DNA from: Aphanomyces cochlioides
Lineage: Eukaryota; Oomycota; Saprolegniomycetes; Saprolegniales; Verrucalvaceae
Direction of reading: 5' to 3'
NCBI GenBank assembly: GCA_019828595.1
Contig: JAHQRK010000017.1
Coordinates: 1-64,000, forward strand
Length of the DNA: 64,000 nucleotides
The position numbers and the translations under genes were made by a program. Below are positions 1 through 12,908 of the stretch, piece after piece (within the stretch, counting starts at the first letter, position 1; each line of letters opens with the position of its first letter). The notes below the pieces were generated by a model. It was not told the origin of the DNA. It made no database searches and worked only from the letters and a program-made list of their open reading frames with translations.

Positions 1-912
1 TGGAGGTCGTTGTGCTCAATCAAGGTTCCAACGTAATATCCAGATGTCGTGGACATCAATCAAACGTGTTCGAAACCCGAAAATAACAGGTCGAAACATG
101 AATAGAACACGTTTAACATGTTTTTGACGTGTTTGAAACAATAAAACGTTTTTGTTTTCATGTTTTAAACAGTTAAACGTGTTTTTAAACCGTTTTGAAC
201 ATGTCCGTAATAGAACTCAAAACCAAAAACGTTGTGTCTGAGAGATAACAAACTGATAATACATATGACAATTGGAAATTGCGAAACAAGGCATCTATGA
301 CTGAATAAGTGTATTATCACAAGCACATGTCATCTTCTGAGAAACACATCGAATATGAAGAATGGACTCCATCTATTCACGCATGCATGAAACCACTGGT
401 TAAGCATCGATATAGGCGAGTGGTCTACAATGCGTAAGCCAACAAGTAGACATCACTATTCACATAATCGATTAAGATGTCTCGCGAAACAATCAATCGA
501 TGACCAATTTTCATGCAAGCATGCACCCATTGCGCATGGAGGATAGAAGTTTCTATAACGTTACCTCCGTCTTGGCTCGCTACCACTCTATGGCTGAAGA
601 CATGCTTCAAATGGCCAGTCTTCGTCGCCGTCGCTACCGAGAACGCCGTCAAGAGCGCCTCGACGCCGATCGCTTGGCCTTGAATGGCATGTTCGGTCAA
701 AGTCAGAGCCAAGGGTTCTGATATATCCATTAGAACTCTAAATCAAAAGCAGCGACAGATACGAAAACAATGGTATCGAGAAATGGCGCAACTATGCAGG
801 AGTAATAACAGTTTAAGTGGAGAGCTCAAGTATATTTGACGCAGCTATTACCATGAGTAAAACGGCATGATTAGCTCAGAGCAGCACATGTACACTAGAA
901 ATCATCGCATTC
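1..912 (+). repeat. Satellite unit 1 with 134-bp internal deletion
   Basis: This unit is 912 bp rather than 1046. Around 256-260 the sequence passes directly from aactgata to atacatatga. In the next unit those words are separated by the segment beginning gtccttatat and ending ggggaat. The missing 134 bases lie between the ACGTGT block and the ORF part and do not touch the small ORFs. The junction lies in short A/T microhomology. Confidence 0.9.
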
Positions 913-973
913 TGGAGGTCGTTGTGCTCAATCAAGGTTCCAACGTAATATCCAGATGTCGTGGACATCAATC

Positions 974-1145
974 AAACGTGTTCGAAACCCGAAAATAACA
1001 GGTCGAAACATGAATAGAACACGTTTAACATGTTTTTGACGTGTTTGAAACAATAAAACGTTTTTGTTTTCATGTTTTAAACAGTTAAACGTGTTTTTAA
1101 ACCGTTTTGAACATGTCCGTAATAGAACTCAAAACCAAAAACGTT
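974..1145 (+). repeat. AT-rich ACGTGT/ACACGT sub-repeat block (representative unit)
   Basis: About 170 bases containing a series of degenerate sub-repeats around AAACGTGTTYGAAAC and its reverse complement, e.g. aaacgtgttcgaaac, gaacacgtttaacatg, gacgtgtttgaaac, aaaacgttttt and ttaaacgtgtttttaaac. The block is present once in every unit, mirrored in the right arm. It is much more AT-rich than the ORF-bearing part of the unit. Clustered half-palindromic ACGTG words resemble arrays of binding sites for a sequence-specific protein, but no factor can be named. The 61-bp deletion in one right-arm unit falls inside this block. Confidence 0.7.
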
Positions 1146-1545
1146 GTGTCTGAGAGATAACAAACTGATAGTCCTTATATATCAACAATTCTATACTATG
1201 CATCAGATATCAGAATATACCTCCGACATTTCAATGAAAGTGTCATTTATTTATTTGACACACATATCCATTGAAGACATGTCTATTTCTCAAAAATGGG
1301 GAATATACATATGACAATTGGAAATTGCGAAACAAGGCATCTATGACTGAATAAGTGTATTATCACAAGCACATGTCATCTTCTGAGAAACACATCGAAT
1401 ATGAAGAATGGACTCCATCTATTCACGCATGCATGAAACCACTGGTTAAGCATCGATATAGGCGAGTGGTCTACAATGCGTAAGCCAACAAGTAGACATC
1501 ACTATTCACATAATCGATTAAGATGTCTCGCGAAACAATCAATCG

Positions 1546-1767
1546 ATGACCAATTTTCATGCAAGCATGCACCCATTGCGCATGGAGGATAGAAGTTTCT
1601 ATAACGTTACCTCCGTCTTGGCTCGCTACCACTCTATGGCTGAAGACATGCTTCAAATGGCCAGTCTTCGTCGCCGTCGCTACCGAGAACGCCGTCAAGA
1701 GCGCCTCGACGCCGATCGCTTGGCCTTGAATGGCATGTTCGGTCAAAGTCAGAGCCAAGGGTTCTGA
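1546..1767 (+). CDS. Small ORF of the satellite unit, 73 codons (representative, left arm)
   Basis: Each unit carries a 73-codon ORF in this orientation. In the left arm it is on the plus strand (first copy 500-721, then every 1046 bases); in the right arm it is on the minus strand (12687-12908 onward). The product starts MTNFHASMHP, has an arginine-rich stretch (about residues 43-55, with RRRRYRERR) and ends in a Q/S-rich tail FGQSQSQGF. No signal peptide or membrane segment is seen and no family is recognised. This part of the unit is GC-richer than the rest, which weakly supports coding. An overlapping 101-codon ORF lies wholly over it on the opposite strand (e.g. 1471-1776), so at least one of the pair is probably spurious, and both may be. 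Expression is unknown. Confidence 0.3.
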   Translation: MTNFHASMHPLRMEDRSFYNVTSVLARYHSMAEDMLQMASLRRRRYRERRQERLDADRLALNGMFGQSQSQGF

Positions 1768-4700
1768 TATATCCATTAGAACTCTAAATCAAAAGCAGCG
1801 ACAGATACGAAAACAATGGTATCGAGAAATGGCGCAACTATGCAGGAGTAATAACAGTTTAAGTGGAGAGCTCAAGTATATTTGACGCAGCTATTACCAT
1901 GAGTAAAACGGCATGATTAGCTCAGAGCAGCACATGTACACTAGAAATCATCGCATTCTGGAGGTCGTTGTGCTCAATCAAGGTTCCAACGTAATATCCA
2001 GATGTCGTGGACATCAATCAAACGTGTTCGAAACCCGAAAATAACAGGTCGAAACATGAATAGAACACGTTTAACATGTTTTTGACGTGTTTGAAACAAT
2101 AAAACGTTTTTGTTTTCATGTTTCAAACAGTTAAACGTGTTTTTAAACCGTTTTGAACATGTCCGTAATAGAACTCAAAACCAAAAACGTTGTGTCTGAG
2201 ATAACAAACTGATAGTCCTTATATATCAACAATTCTATACTATGCATCAGATATCAGAATATACCTCCGACATTTCAATGAAAGTGTCATTTATTTATTT
2301 GACACACATATCCATTGAAGACATGTCTATTTCTCAAAAATGGGGAATATACATATGACAATTGGAAATTGCGAAACAAGGCATCTATGACTGAATAAGT
2401 GTATTATCACAAGCACATGTCATCTTCTGAGAAACACATCGAATATGAAGAATGGACTCCATCTATTCACGCATGCATGAAACCACTGGTTAAGCATCGA
2501 TATAGGCGAGTGGTCTACAATGCGTAAGCCAACAAGTAGACATCACTATTCACATAATCGATTAAGATGTCTCGCGAAACAATCAATCGATGACCAATTT
2601 TCATGCAAGCATGCACCCATTGCGCATGGAGGATAGAAGTTTCTATAACGTTACCTCCGTCTTGGCTCGCTACCACTCTATGGCTGAAGACATGCTTCAA
2701 ATGGCCAGTCTTCGTCGCCGTCGCTACCGAGAACGCCGTCAAGAGCGCCTCGACGCCGATCGCTTGGCCTTGAATGGCATGTTCGGTCAAAGTCAGAGCC
2801 AAGGGTTCTGATATATCCATTAGAACTCTAAATCAAAAGCAGCGACAGATACGAAAACAATGGTATCGAGAAATGGCGCAACTATGCAGGAGTAATAACA
2901 GTTTAAGTGGAGAGCTCAAGTATATTTGACGCAGCTATTACCATGAGTAAAACGGCATGATTAGCTCAGAGCAGCACATGTACACTAGAAATCATCGCAT
3001 TCTGGAGGTCGTTGTGCTCAATCAAGGTTCCAACGTAATATCCAGATGTCGTGGACATCAATCAAACGTGTTCGAAACCCGAAAATAACAGGTCGAAACA
3101 TGAATAGAACACGTTTAACATGTTTTTGACGTGTTTGAAACAATAAAACGTTTTTGTTTTCATGTTTTAAACAGTTAAACGTGTTTTTAAACCGTTTTGA
3201 ACATGTCCGTAATAGAACTCAAAACCAAAAACGTTGTGTCTGAGAGATAACAAACTGATAGTCCTTATATATCAACAATTCTATACTATGCATCAGATAT
3301 CAGAATATACCTCCGACATTTCAATGAAAGTGTCATTTATTTATTTGACACACATATCCATTGAAGACATGTCTATTTCTCAAAAATGGGGAATATACAT
3401 ATGACAATTGGAAATTGCGAAACAAGGCATCTATGACTGAATAAGTGTATTATCACAAGCACATGTCATCTTCTGAGAAACACATCGAATATGAAGAATG
3501 GACTCCATCTATTCACGCATGCATGAAACCACTGGTTAAGCATCGATATAGGCGAGTGGTCTACAATGCGTAAGCCAACAAGTAGACATCACTATTCACA
3601 TAATCGATTAAGATGTCTCGCGAAACAATCAATCGATGACCAATTTTCATGCAAGCATGCACCCATTGCGCATGGAGGATAGAAGTTTCTATAACGTTAC
3701 CTCCGTCTTGGCTCGCTACCACTCTATGGCTGAAGACATGCTTCAAATGGCCAGTCTTCGTCGCCGTCGCTACCGAGAACGCCGTCAAGAGCGCCTCGAC
3801 GCCGATCGCTTGGCCTTGAATGGCATGTTCGGTCAAAGTCAGAGCCAAGGGTTCTGATATATCCATTAGAACTCTAAATCAAAAGCAGCGACAGATACGA
3901 AAACAATGGTATCGAGAAATGGCGCAACTATGCAGGAGTAATAACAGTTTAAGTGGAGAGCTCAAGTATATTTGACGCAGCTATTACCATGAGTAAAACG
4001 GCATGATTAGCTCAGAGCAGCACATGTACACTAGAAATCATCGCATTCTGGAGGTCGTTGTGCTCAATCAAGGTTCCAACGTAATATCCAGATGTCGTGG
4101 ACATCAATCAAACGTGTTCGAAACCCGAAAATAACAGGTCGAAACATGAATAGAACACGTTTAACATGTTTTTGACGTGTTTGAAACAATAAAACGTTTT
4201 TGTTTTCATGTTTTAAACAGTTAAACGTGTTTTTAAACCGTTTTGAACATGTCCGTAATAGAACTCAAAACCAAAAACGTTGTGTCTGAGAGATAACAAA
4301 CTGATAGTCCTTATATATCAACAATTCTATACTATGCATCAGATATCAGAATATACCTCCGACATTTCAATGAAAGTGTCATTTATTTATTTGACACACA
4401 TATCCATTGAAGACATGTCTATTTCTCAAAAATGGGGAATATACATATGACAATTGGAAATTGCGAAACAAGGCATCTATGACTGAATAAGTGTATTATC
4501 ACAAGCACATGTCATCTTCTGAGAAACACATCGAATATGAAGAATGGACTCCATCTATTCACGCATGCATGAAACCACTGGTTAAGCATCGATATAGGCG
4601 AGTGGTCTACAATGCGTAAGCCAACAAGTAGACATCACTATTCACATAATCGATTAAGATGTCTCGCGAAACAATCAATCGATGACCAATTTTCATGCAA

Positions 4701-7700
4701 GCATGCACCCATTGCGCATGGAGGATAGAAGTTTCTATAACGTTACCTCCGTCTTGGCTCGCTACCACTCTATGGCTGAAGACATGCTTCAAATGGCCAG
4801 TCTTCGTCGCCGTCGCTACCGAGAACGCCGTCAAGAGCGCCTCGACGCCGATCGCTTGGCCTTGAATGGCATGTTCGGTCAAAGTCAGAGCCAAGGGTTC
4901 TGATATATCCATTAGAACTCTAAATCAAAAGCAGCGACAGATACGAAAACAATGGTATCGAGAAATGGCGCAACTATGCAGGAGTAATAACAGTTTAAGT
5001 GGAGAGCTCAAGTATATTTGACGCAGCTATTACCATGAGTAAAACGGCATGATTAGCTCAGAGCAGCACATGTACACTAGAAATCATCGCATTCTGGAGG
5101 TCGTTGTGCTCAATCAAGGTTCCAACGTAATATCCAGATGTCGTGGACATCAATCAAACGTGTTCGAAACCCGAAAATAACAGGTCGAAACATGAATAGA
5201 ACACGTTTAACATGTTTTTGACGTGTTTGAAACAATAAAACGTTTTTGTTTTCATGTTTTAAACAGTTAAACGTGTTTTTAAACCGTTTTGAACATGTCC
5301 GTAATAGAACTCAAAACCAAAAACGTTGTGTCTGAGAGATAACAAACTGATAGTCCTTATATATCAACAATTCTATACTATGCATCAGATATCAGAATAT
5401 ACCTCCGACATTTCAATGAAAGTGTCATTTATTTATTTGACACACATATCCATTGAAGACATGTCTATTTCTCAAAAATGGGGAATATACATATGACAAT
5501 TGGAAATTGCGAAACAAGGCATCTATGACTGAATAAGTGTATTATCACAAGCACATGTCATCTTCTGAGAAACACATCGAATATGAAGAATGGACTCCAT
5601 CTATTCACGCATGCATGAAACCACTGGTTAAGCATCGATATAGGCGAGTGGTCTACAATGCGTAAGCCAACAAGTAGACATCACTATTCACATAATCGAT
5701 TAAGATGTCTCGCGAAACAATCAATCGATGACCAATTTTCATGCAAGCATGCACCCATTGCGCATGGAGGATAGAAGTTTCTATAACGTTACCTCCGTCT
5801 TGGCTCGCTACCACTCTATGGCTGAAGACATGCTTCAAATGGCCAGTCTTCGTCGCCGTCGCTACCGAGAACGCCGTCAAGAGCGCCTCGACGCCGATCG
5901 CTTGGCCTTGAATGGCATGTTCGGTCAAAGTCAGAGCCAAGGGTTCTGATATATCCATTAGAACTCTAAATCAAAAGCAGCGACAGATACGAAAACAATG
6001 GTATCGAGAAATGGCGCAACTATGCAGGAGTAATAACAGTTTAAGTGGAGAGCTCAAGTATATTTGACGCAGCTATTACCATGAGTAAAACGGCATGATT
6101 AGCTCAGAGCAGCACATGTACACTAGAAATCATCGCATTCTGGAGGTCGTTGTGCTCAATCAAGGTTCCAACGTAATATCCAGATGTCGTGGACATCAAT
6201 CAAACGTGTTCGAAACCCGAAAATAACAGGTCGAAACATGAATAGAACACGTTTAACATGTTTTTGACGTGTTTGAAACAATAAAACGTTTTTGTTTTCA
6301 TGTTTTAAACAGTTAAACGTGTTTTTAAACCGTTTTGAACATGTCCGTAATAGAACTCAAAACCAAAAACGTTGTGTCTGAGAGATAACAAACTGATAGT
6401 CCTTATATATCAACAATTCTATACTATGCATCAGATATCAGAATATACCTCCGACATTTCAATGAAAGTGTCATTTATTTATTTGACACACATATCCATT
6501 GAAGACATGTCTATTTCTCAAAAATGGGGAATATACATATGACAATTGGAAATTGCGAAACAAGGCATCTATGACTGAATAAGTGTATTATCACAAGCAC
6601 ATGTCATCTTCTGAGAAACACATCGAATATGAAGAATGGACTCCATCTATTCACGCATGCATGAAACCACTGGTTAAGCATCGATATAGGCGAGTGGTCT
6701 ACAATGCGTAAGCCAACAAGTAGACATCACTATTCACATAATCGATTAAGATGTCTCGCGAAACAATCAATCGATGACCAATTTTCATGCAAGCATGCAC
6801 CCATTGCGCATGGAGGATAGAAGTTTCTATAACGTTACCTCCGTCTTGGCTCGCTACCACTCTATGGCTGAAGACATGCTTCAAATGGCCAGTCTTCGTC
6901 GCCGTCGCTACCGAGAACGCCGTCAAGAGCGCCTCGACGCCGATCGCTTGGCCTTGAATGGCATGTTCGGTCAAAGTCAGAGCCAAGGGTTCTGATATAT
7001 CCATTAGAACTCTAAATCAAAAGCAGCGACAGATACGAAAACAATGGTATCGAGAAATGGCGCAACTATGCAGGAGTAATAACAGTTTAAGTGGAGAGCT
7101 CAAGTATATTTGACGCAGCTATTACCATGAGTAAAACGGCATGATTAGCTCAGAGCAGCACATGTACACTAGAAATCATCGCATTCTGGAGGTCGTTGTG
7201 CTCAATCAAGGTTCCAACGTAATATCCAGATGTCGTGGACATCAATCAAACGTGTTCGAAACCCGAAAATAACAGGTCGAAACATGAATAGAACACGTTT
7301 AACATGTTTTTGACGTGTTTGAAACAATAAAACGTTTTTGTTTTCATGTTTTAAACAGTTAAACGTGTTTTTAAACCGTTTTGAACATGTCCGTAATAGA
7401 ACTCAAAACCAAAAACGTTGTGTCTGAGAGATAACAAACTGATAGTCCTTATATATCAACAATTCTATACTATGCATCAGATATCAGAATATACCTCCGA
7501 CATTTCAATGAAAGTGTCATTTATTTATTTGACACACATATCCATTGAAGACATGTCTATTTCTCAAAAATGGGGAATATACATATGACAATTGGAAATT
7601 GCGAAACAAGGCATCTATGACTGAATAAGTGTATTATCACAAGCACATGTCATCTTCTGAGAAACACATCGAATATGAAGAATGGACTCCATCTATTCAC

Positions 7701-10700
7701 GCATGCATGAAACCACTGGTTAAGCATCGATATAGGCGAGTGGTCTACAATGCGTAAGCCAACAAGTAGACATCACTATTCACATAATCGATTAAGATGT
7801 CTCGCGAAACAATCAATCGATGACCAATTTTCATGCAAGCATGCACCCATTGCGCATGGAGGATAGAAGTTTCTATAACGTTACCTCCGTCTTGGCTCGC
7901 TACCACTCTATGGCTGAAGACATGCTTCAAATGGCCAGTCTTCGTCGCCGTCGCTACCGAGAACGCCGTCAAGAGCGCCTCGACGCCGATCGCTTGGCCT
8001 TGAATGGCATGTTCGGTCAAAGTCAGAGCCAAGGGTTCTGATATATCCATTAGAACTCTAAATCAAAAGCAGCGACAGATACGAAAACAATGGTATCGAG
8101 AAATGGCGCAACTATGCAGGAGTAATAACAGTTTAAGTGGAGAGCTCAAGTATATTTGACGCAGCTATTACCATGAGTAAAACGGCATGATTAGCTCAGA
8201 GCAGCACATGTACACTAGAAATCATCGCATTCTGGAGGTCGTTGTGCTCAATCAAGGTTCCAACGTAATATCCAGATGTCGTGGACATCAATCAAACGTG
8301 TTCGAAACCCGAAAATAACAGGTCGAAACATGAATAGAACACGTTTAACATGTTTTTGACGTGTTTGAAACAATAAAACGTTTTTGTTTTCATGTTTTAA
8401 ACAGTTAAACGTGTTTTTAAACCGTTTTGAACATGTCCGTAATAGAACTCAAAACCAAAAACGTTGTGTCTGAGAGATAACAAACTGATAGTCCTTATAT
8501 ATCAACAATTCTATACTATGCATCAGATATCAGAATATACCTCCGACATTTCAATGAAAGTGTCATTTATTTATTTGACACACATATCCATTGAAGACAT
8601 GTCTATTTCTCAAAAATGGGGAATATACATATGACAATTGGAAATTGCGAAACAAGGCATCTATGACTGAATAAGTGTATTATCACAAGCACATGTCATC
8701 TTCTGAGAAACACATCGAATATGAAGAATGGACTCCATCTATTCACGCATGCATGAAACCACTGGTTAAGCATCGATATAGGCGAGTGGTCTACAATGCG
8801 TAAGCCAACAAGTAGACATCACTATTCACATAATCGATTAAGATGTCTCGCGAAACAATCAATCGATGACCAATTTTCATGCAAGCATGCACCCATTGCG
8901 CATGGAGGATAGAAGTTTCTATAACGTTACCTCCGTCTTGGCTCGCTACCACTCTATGGCTGAAGACATGCTTCAAATGGCCAGTCTTCGTCGCCGTCGC
9001 TACCGAGAACGCCGTCAAGAGCGCCTCGACGCCGATCGCTTGGCCTTGAATGGCATGTTCGGTCAAAGTCAGAGCCAAGGGTTCTGATATATCCATTAGA
9101 ACTCTAAATCAAAAGCAGCGACAGATACGAAAACAATGGTATCGAGAAATGGCGCAACTATGCAGGAGTAATAACAGTTTAAGTGGAGAGCTCAAGTATA
9201 TTTGACGCAGCTATTACCATGAGTAAAACGGCATGATTAGCTCAGAGCAGCACATGTACACTAGAAATCATCGCATTCTGGAGGTCGTTGTGCTCAATCA
9301 AGGTTCCAACGTAATATCCAGATGTCGTGGACATCAATCAAACGTGTTCGAAACCCGAAAATAACAGGTCGAAACATGAATAGAACACGTTTAACATGTT
9401 TTTGACGTGTTTGAAACAATAAAACGTTTTTGTTTTCATGTTTTAAACAGTTAAACGTGTTTTTAAACCGTTTTGAACATGTCCGTAATAGAACTCAAAA
9501 CCAAAAACGTTGTGTCTGAGAGATAACAAACTGATAGTCCTTATATATCAACAATTCTATACTATGCATCAGATATCAGAATATACCTCCGACATTTCAA
9601 TGAAAGTGTCATTTATTTATTTGACACACATATCCATTGAAGACATGTCTATTTCTCAAAAATGGGGAATATACATATGACAATTGGAAATTGCGAAACA
9701 AGGCATCTATGACTGAATAAGTGTATTATCACAAGCACATGTCATCTTCTGAGAAACACATCGAATATGAAGAATGGACTCCATCTATTCACGCATGCAT
9801 GAAACCACTGGTTAAGCATCGATATAGGCGAGTGGTCTACAATGCGTAAGCCAACAAGTAGACATCACTATTCACATAATCGATTAAGATGTCTCGCGAA
9901 ACAATCAATCGATGACCAATTTTCATGCAAGCATGCACCCATTGCGCATGGAGGATAGAAGTTTCTATAACGTTACCTCCGTCTTGGCTCGCTACCACTC
10001 TATGGCTGAAGACATGCTTCAAATGGCCAGTCTTCGTCGCCGTCGCTACCGAGAACGCCGTCAAGAGCGCCTCGACGCCGATCGCTTGGCCTTGAATGGC
10101 ATGTTCGGTCAAAGTCAGAGCCAAGGGTTCTGATATATCCATTAGAACTCTAAATCAAAAGCAGCGACAGATACGAAAACAATGGTATCGAGAAATGGCG
10201 CAACTATGCAGGAGTAATAACAGTTTAAGTGGAGAGCTCAAGTATATTTGACGCAGCTATTACCATGAGTAAAACGGCATGATTAGCTCAGAGCAGCACA
10301 TGTACACTAGAAATCATCGCATTCTGGAGGTCGTTGTGCTCAATCAAGGTTCCAACGTAATATCCAGATGTCGTGGACATCAATCAAACGTGTTCGAAAC
10401 CCGAAAATAACAGGTCGAAACATGAATAGAACACGTTTAACATGTTTTTGACGTGTTTGAAACAATAAAACGTTTTTGTTTTCATGTTTTAAACAGTTAA
10501 ACGTGTTTTTAAACCGTTTTGAACATGTCCGTAATAGAACTCAAAACCAAAAACGTTGTGTCTGAGAGATAACAAACTGATAGTCCTTATATATCAACAA
10601 TTCTATACTATGCATCAGATATCAGAATATACCTCCGACATTTCAATGAAAGTGTCATTTATTTATTTGACACACATATCCATTGAAGACATGTCTATTT

Positions 10701-11370
10701 CTCAAAAATGGGGAATATACATATGACAATTGGAAATTGCGAAACAAGGCATCTATGACTGAATAAGTGTATTATCACAAGCACATGTCATCTTCTGAGA
10801 AACACATCGAATATGAAGAATGGACTCCATCTATTCACGCATGCATGAAACCACTGGTTAAGCATCGATATAGGCGAGTGGTCTACAATGCGTAAGCCAA
10901 CAAGTAGACATCACTATTCACATAATCGATTAAGATGTCTCGCGAAACAATCAATCGATGACCAATTTTCATGCAAGCATGCACCCATTGCGCATGGAGG
11001 ATAGAAGTTTCTATAACGTTACCTCCGTCTTGGCTCGCTACCACTCTATGGCTGAAGACATGCTTCAAATGGCCAGTCTTCGTCGCCGTCGCTACCGAGA
11101 ACGCCGTCAAGAGCGCCTCGACGCCGATCGCTTGGCCTTGAATGGCATGTTCGGTCAAAGTCAGAGCCAAGGGTTCTGATATATCCATTAGAACTCTAAA
11201 TCAAAAGCAGCGACAGATACGAAAACAATGGTATCGAGAAATGGCGCAACTATGCAGGAGTAATAACAGTTTAAGTGGAGAGCTCAAGTATATTTGACGC
11301 AGCTATTACCATGAGTAAAACGGCATGATTAGCTCAGAGCAGCACATGTACACTAGAAATCATCGCATTC

Positions 11371-12415
11371 TGGAGGTCGTTGTGCTCAATCAAGGTTCCA
11401 ACGTAATATCCAGATGTCGTGGACATCCATCAAACGTGTTCGAAACCCGAAAATAACAGGTCGAAACATGAATAGAACACGTTTAACATGTTTTTGACGT
11501 GTTTGAAACAATAAAACGTTTTTGTTTTCATGTTTTAAACAGTTAAACGTGTTTTTAAACCGTTTTGAACATGTCCGTAATAGAACTCAAAACCAAAAAC
11601 GTTGTGTCTGAGAGATAACAAACTGATAGTCCTTATATATCAACAATTCTATACTATGCATCAGATATCAGAATATACCTCCGACATTTCAATGAAAGTG
11701 TCATTTATTTATTTGACACACATATCCATTGAAGACATGTCTATTTCTCAAAAATGGGGAATATACATATGACAATTGGAAATTGCGAAACAAGGCATCT
11801 ATGACTGAATAAGTGTATTATCACAAGCACATGTCATCTTCTGAGAAACACATCGAATATGAAGAATGGACTCCATCTATTCACGCATGCATGAAACCAC
11901 TGGTTAAGCATCGATATAGGCGAGTGGTCTACAATGCGTAAGCCAACAAGTAGACATCACTATTCACATAATCGATTAAGATGTCTCGCGAAACAATCAA
12001 TCGATGACCATTTTCATGCAAGCATGCACCCATTGCGCATGGAGGATAGAAGTTTCTATAACGTTACCTCCGTCTTGGCTCGCTACCACTCTATGGCTGA
12101 AGACATGCTTCAAATGGCCAGTCTTCGTCGCCGTCGCTACCGAGAACGCCGTCAAGAGCGCCTCGACGCCGATCGCTTGGCCTTGAATGGCATGTTCGGT
12201 CAAAGTCAGAGCCAAGGGTTCTGATATATCCATTAGAACTCTAAATCAAAAGCAGCGACAGATACGAAAACAATGGTATCGAGAAATGGCGCAACTATGC
12301 AGGAGTAATAACAGTTTAAGTGGAGAGCTCAAGTATATTTGACGCAGCTATTACCATGAGTAAAACGGCATGATTAGCTCAGAGCAGCACATGTACACTA
12401 GAAATCATCGCATTC
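11371..12415 (+). repeat. Satellite unit 12 (junction-proximal) with two private changes
   Basis: The last left-arm unit differs from the consensus by an a-to-c change (gacatccatc instead of gacatcaatc, about 11428) and by loss of one A at about 12010 (gaccatttt instead of gaccaatttt). The deletion puts the small ORF in frame with an upstream ATG, making a 96-codon ORF (11934-12224), and shortens the antisense ORF to 78 codons (11997-12233). The first right-arm unit, its mirror partner, has neither change. Confidence 0.9.
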
Positions 12416-12500
12416 TGGAGTTTCGAACACGTTTGATTGATGTCCACGACATCTGGATATTACGTTGGAACCTTGATTGAGCACAACGACCTCCAGAATG
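12411..12500. repeat. Inversion centre of the giant palindrome
   Basis: The left-arm word cattctggag (12411-12420) is mirrored by ctccagaatg (12491-12500). The 70 bases between them are the start of the inverted unit and have no mirror partner. At the breakpoint, left-arm sequence ending ...ctggag joins inverted sequence starting tttcgaacac, sharing at most one base. From here the two arms are mirror images for at least 12.4 kb on each side, so the DNA could in principle extrude as a very long hairpin. Confidence 0.9.
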
Positions 12501-12686
12501 CGATGATTTCTAGTGTACATGTGCTGCTCTGAGCTAATCATGCCGTTTTACTCATGGTAATAGCTGCGTCAAATATACTTGAGCTCTCCACTTAAACTGT
12601 TATTACTCCTGCATAGTTGCGCCATTTCTCGATACCATTGTTTTCGTATCTGTCGCTGCTTTTGATTTAGAGTTCTAATGGATATA

Positions 12687-12908
12687 TCAGAACCCTTGGC
12701 TCTGACTTTGACCGAACATGCCATTCAAGGCCAAGCGATCGGCGTCGAGGCGCTCTTGACGGCGTTCTCGGTAGCGACGGCGACGAAGACTGGCCATTTG
12801 AAGCATGTCTTCAGCCATAGAGTGGTAGCGAGCCAAGACGGAGGTAACGTTATAGAAACTTCTATCCTCCATGCGCAATGGGTGCATGCTTGCATGAAAA
12901 TTGGTCAT
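12687..12908 (-). CDS. Small ORF of the satellite unit, 73 codons (representative, right arm)
   Basis: First inverted copy of the arginine-rich 73-codon ORF, identical in product to the left-arm copies. The antisense 101-codon ORF is at 12678-12983 on the plus strand. Thirty-one copies follow at the unit period, and five of them (beginning on the plus-strand ORF at 27322, 28367, 34581, 36671 and 37716) carry a one-base deletion that re-frames the first codons. No recognised domain. Confidence 0.3.
   Translation of the reverse strand: MTNFHASMHPLRMEDRSFYNVTSVLARYHSMAEDMLQMASLRRRRYRERRQERLDADRLALNGMFGQSQSQGF

Larger units (their letters stand above)
1..12420 (+). repeat. Left arm of 1046-bp satellite array, 12 units
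   Basis: Head-to-tail copies of one unit, phased here on the recurring word tggaggtcg. Units begin at 1, 913, 1959, 3003, 4049, 5095, 6141, 7187, 8233, 9279, 10325 and 11371, and a 5-base stub precedes the flip at 12420. Most units are 1046 bp; the first is 912, the third 1044 and the twelfth 1045. Copies look identical by eye apart from a handful of changes. The array runs off the left edge, so its true length is unknown. No reverse transcriptase, transposase, rRNA or tRNA was recognised inside the unit. Function is unknown; a centromeric, subtelomeric or heterochromatic satellite is the plain reading, and a tandemly amplified small-gene locus is the alternative. Confidence 0.97.

Noticed and set aside
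875..990. Possible tRNA-like pol III promoter in the satellite unit (tagctcag as A box, ggttccaa as B box)
   Set aside because: Only partial matches to both boxes, and the D-stem and acceptor stem do not pair, so a tRNA or SINE origin is not supported.
12421..12490. Spacer at the flip as a mobile-element insertion or origin
   Set aside because: The 70 bases are ordinary satellite unit sequence from the inverted arm; there is no foreign DNA or target-site duplication.
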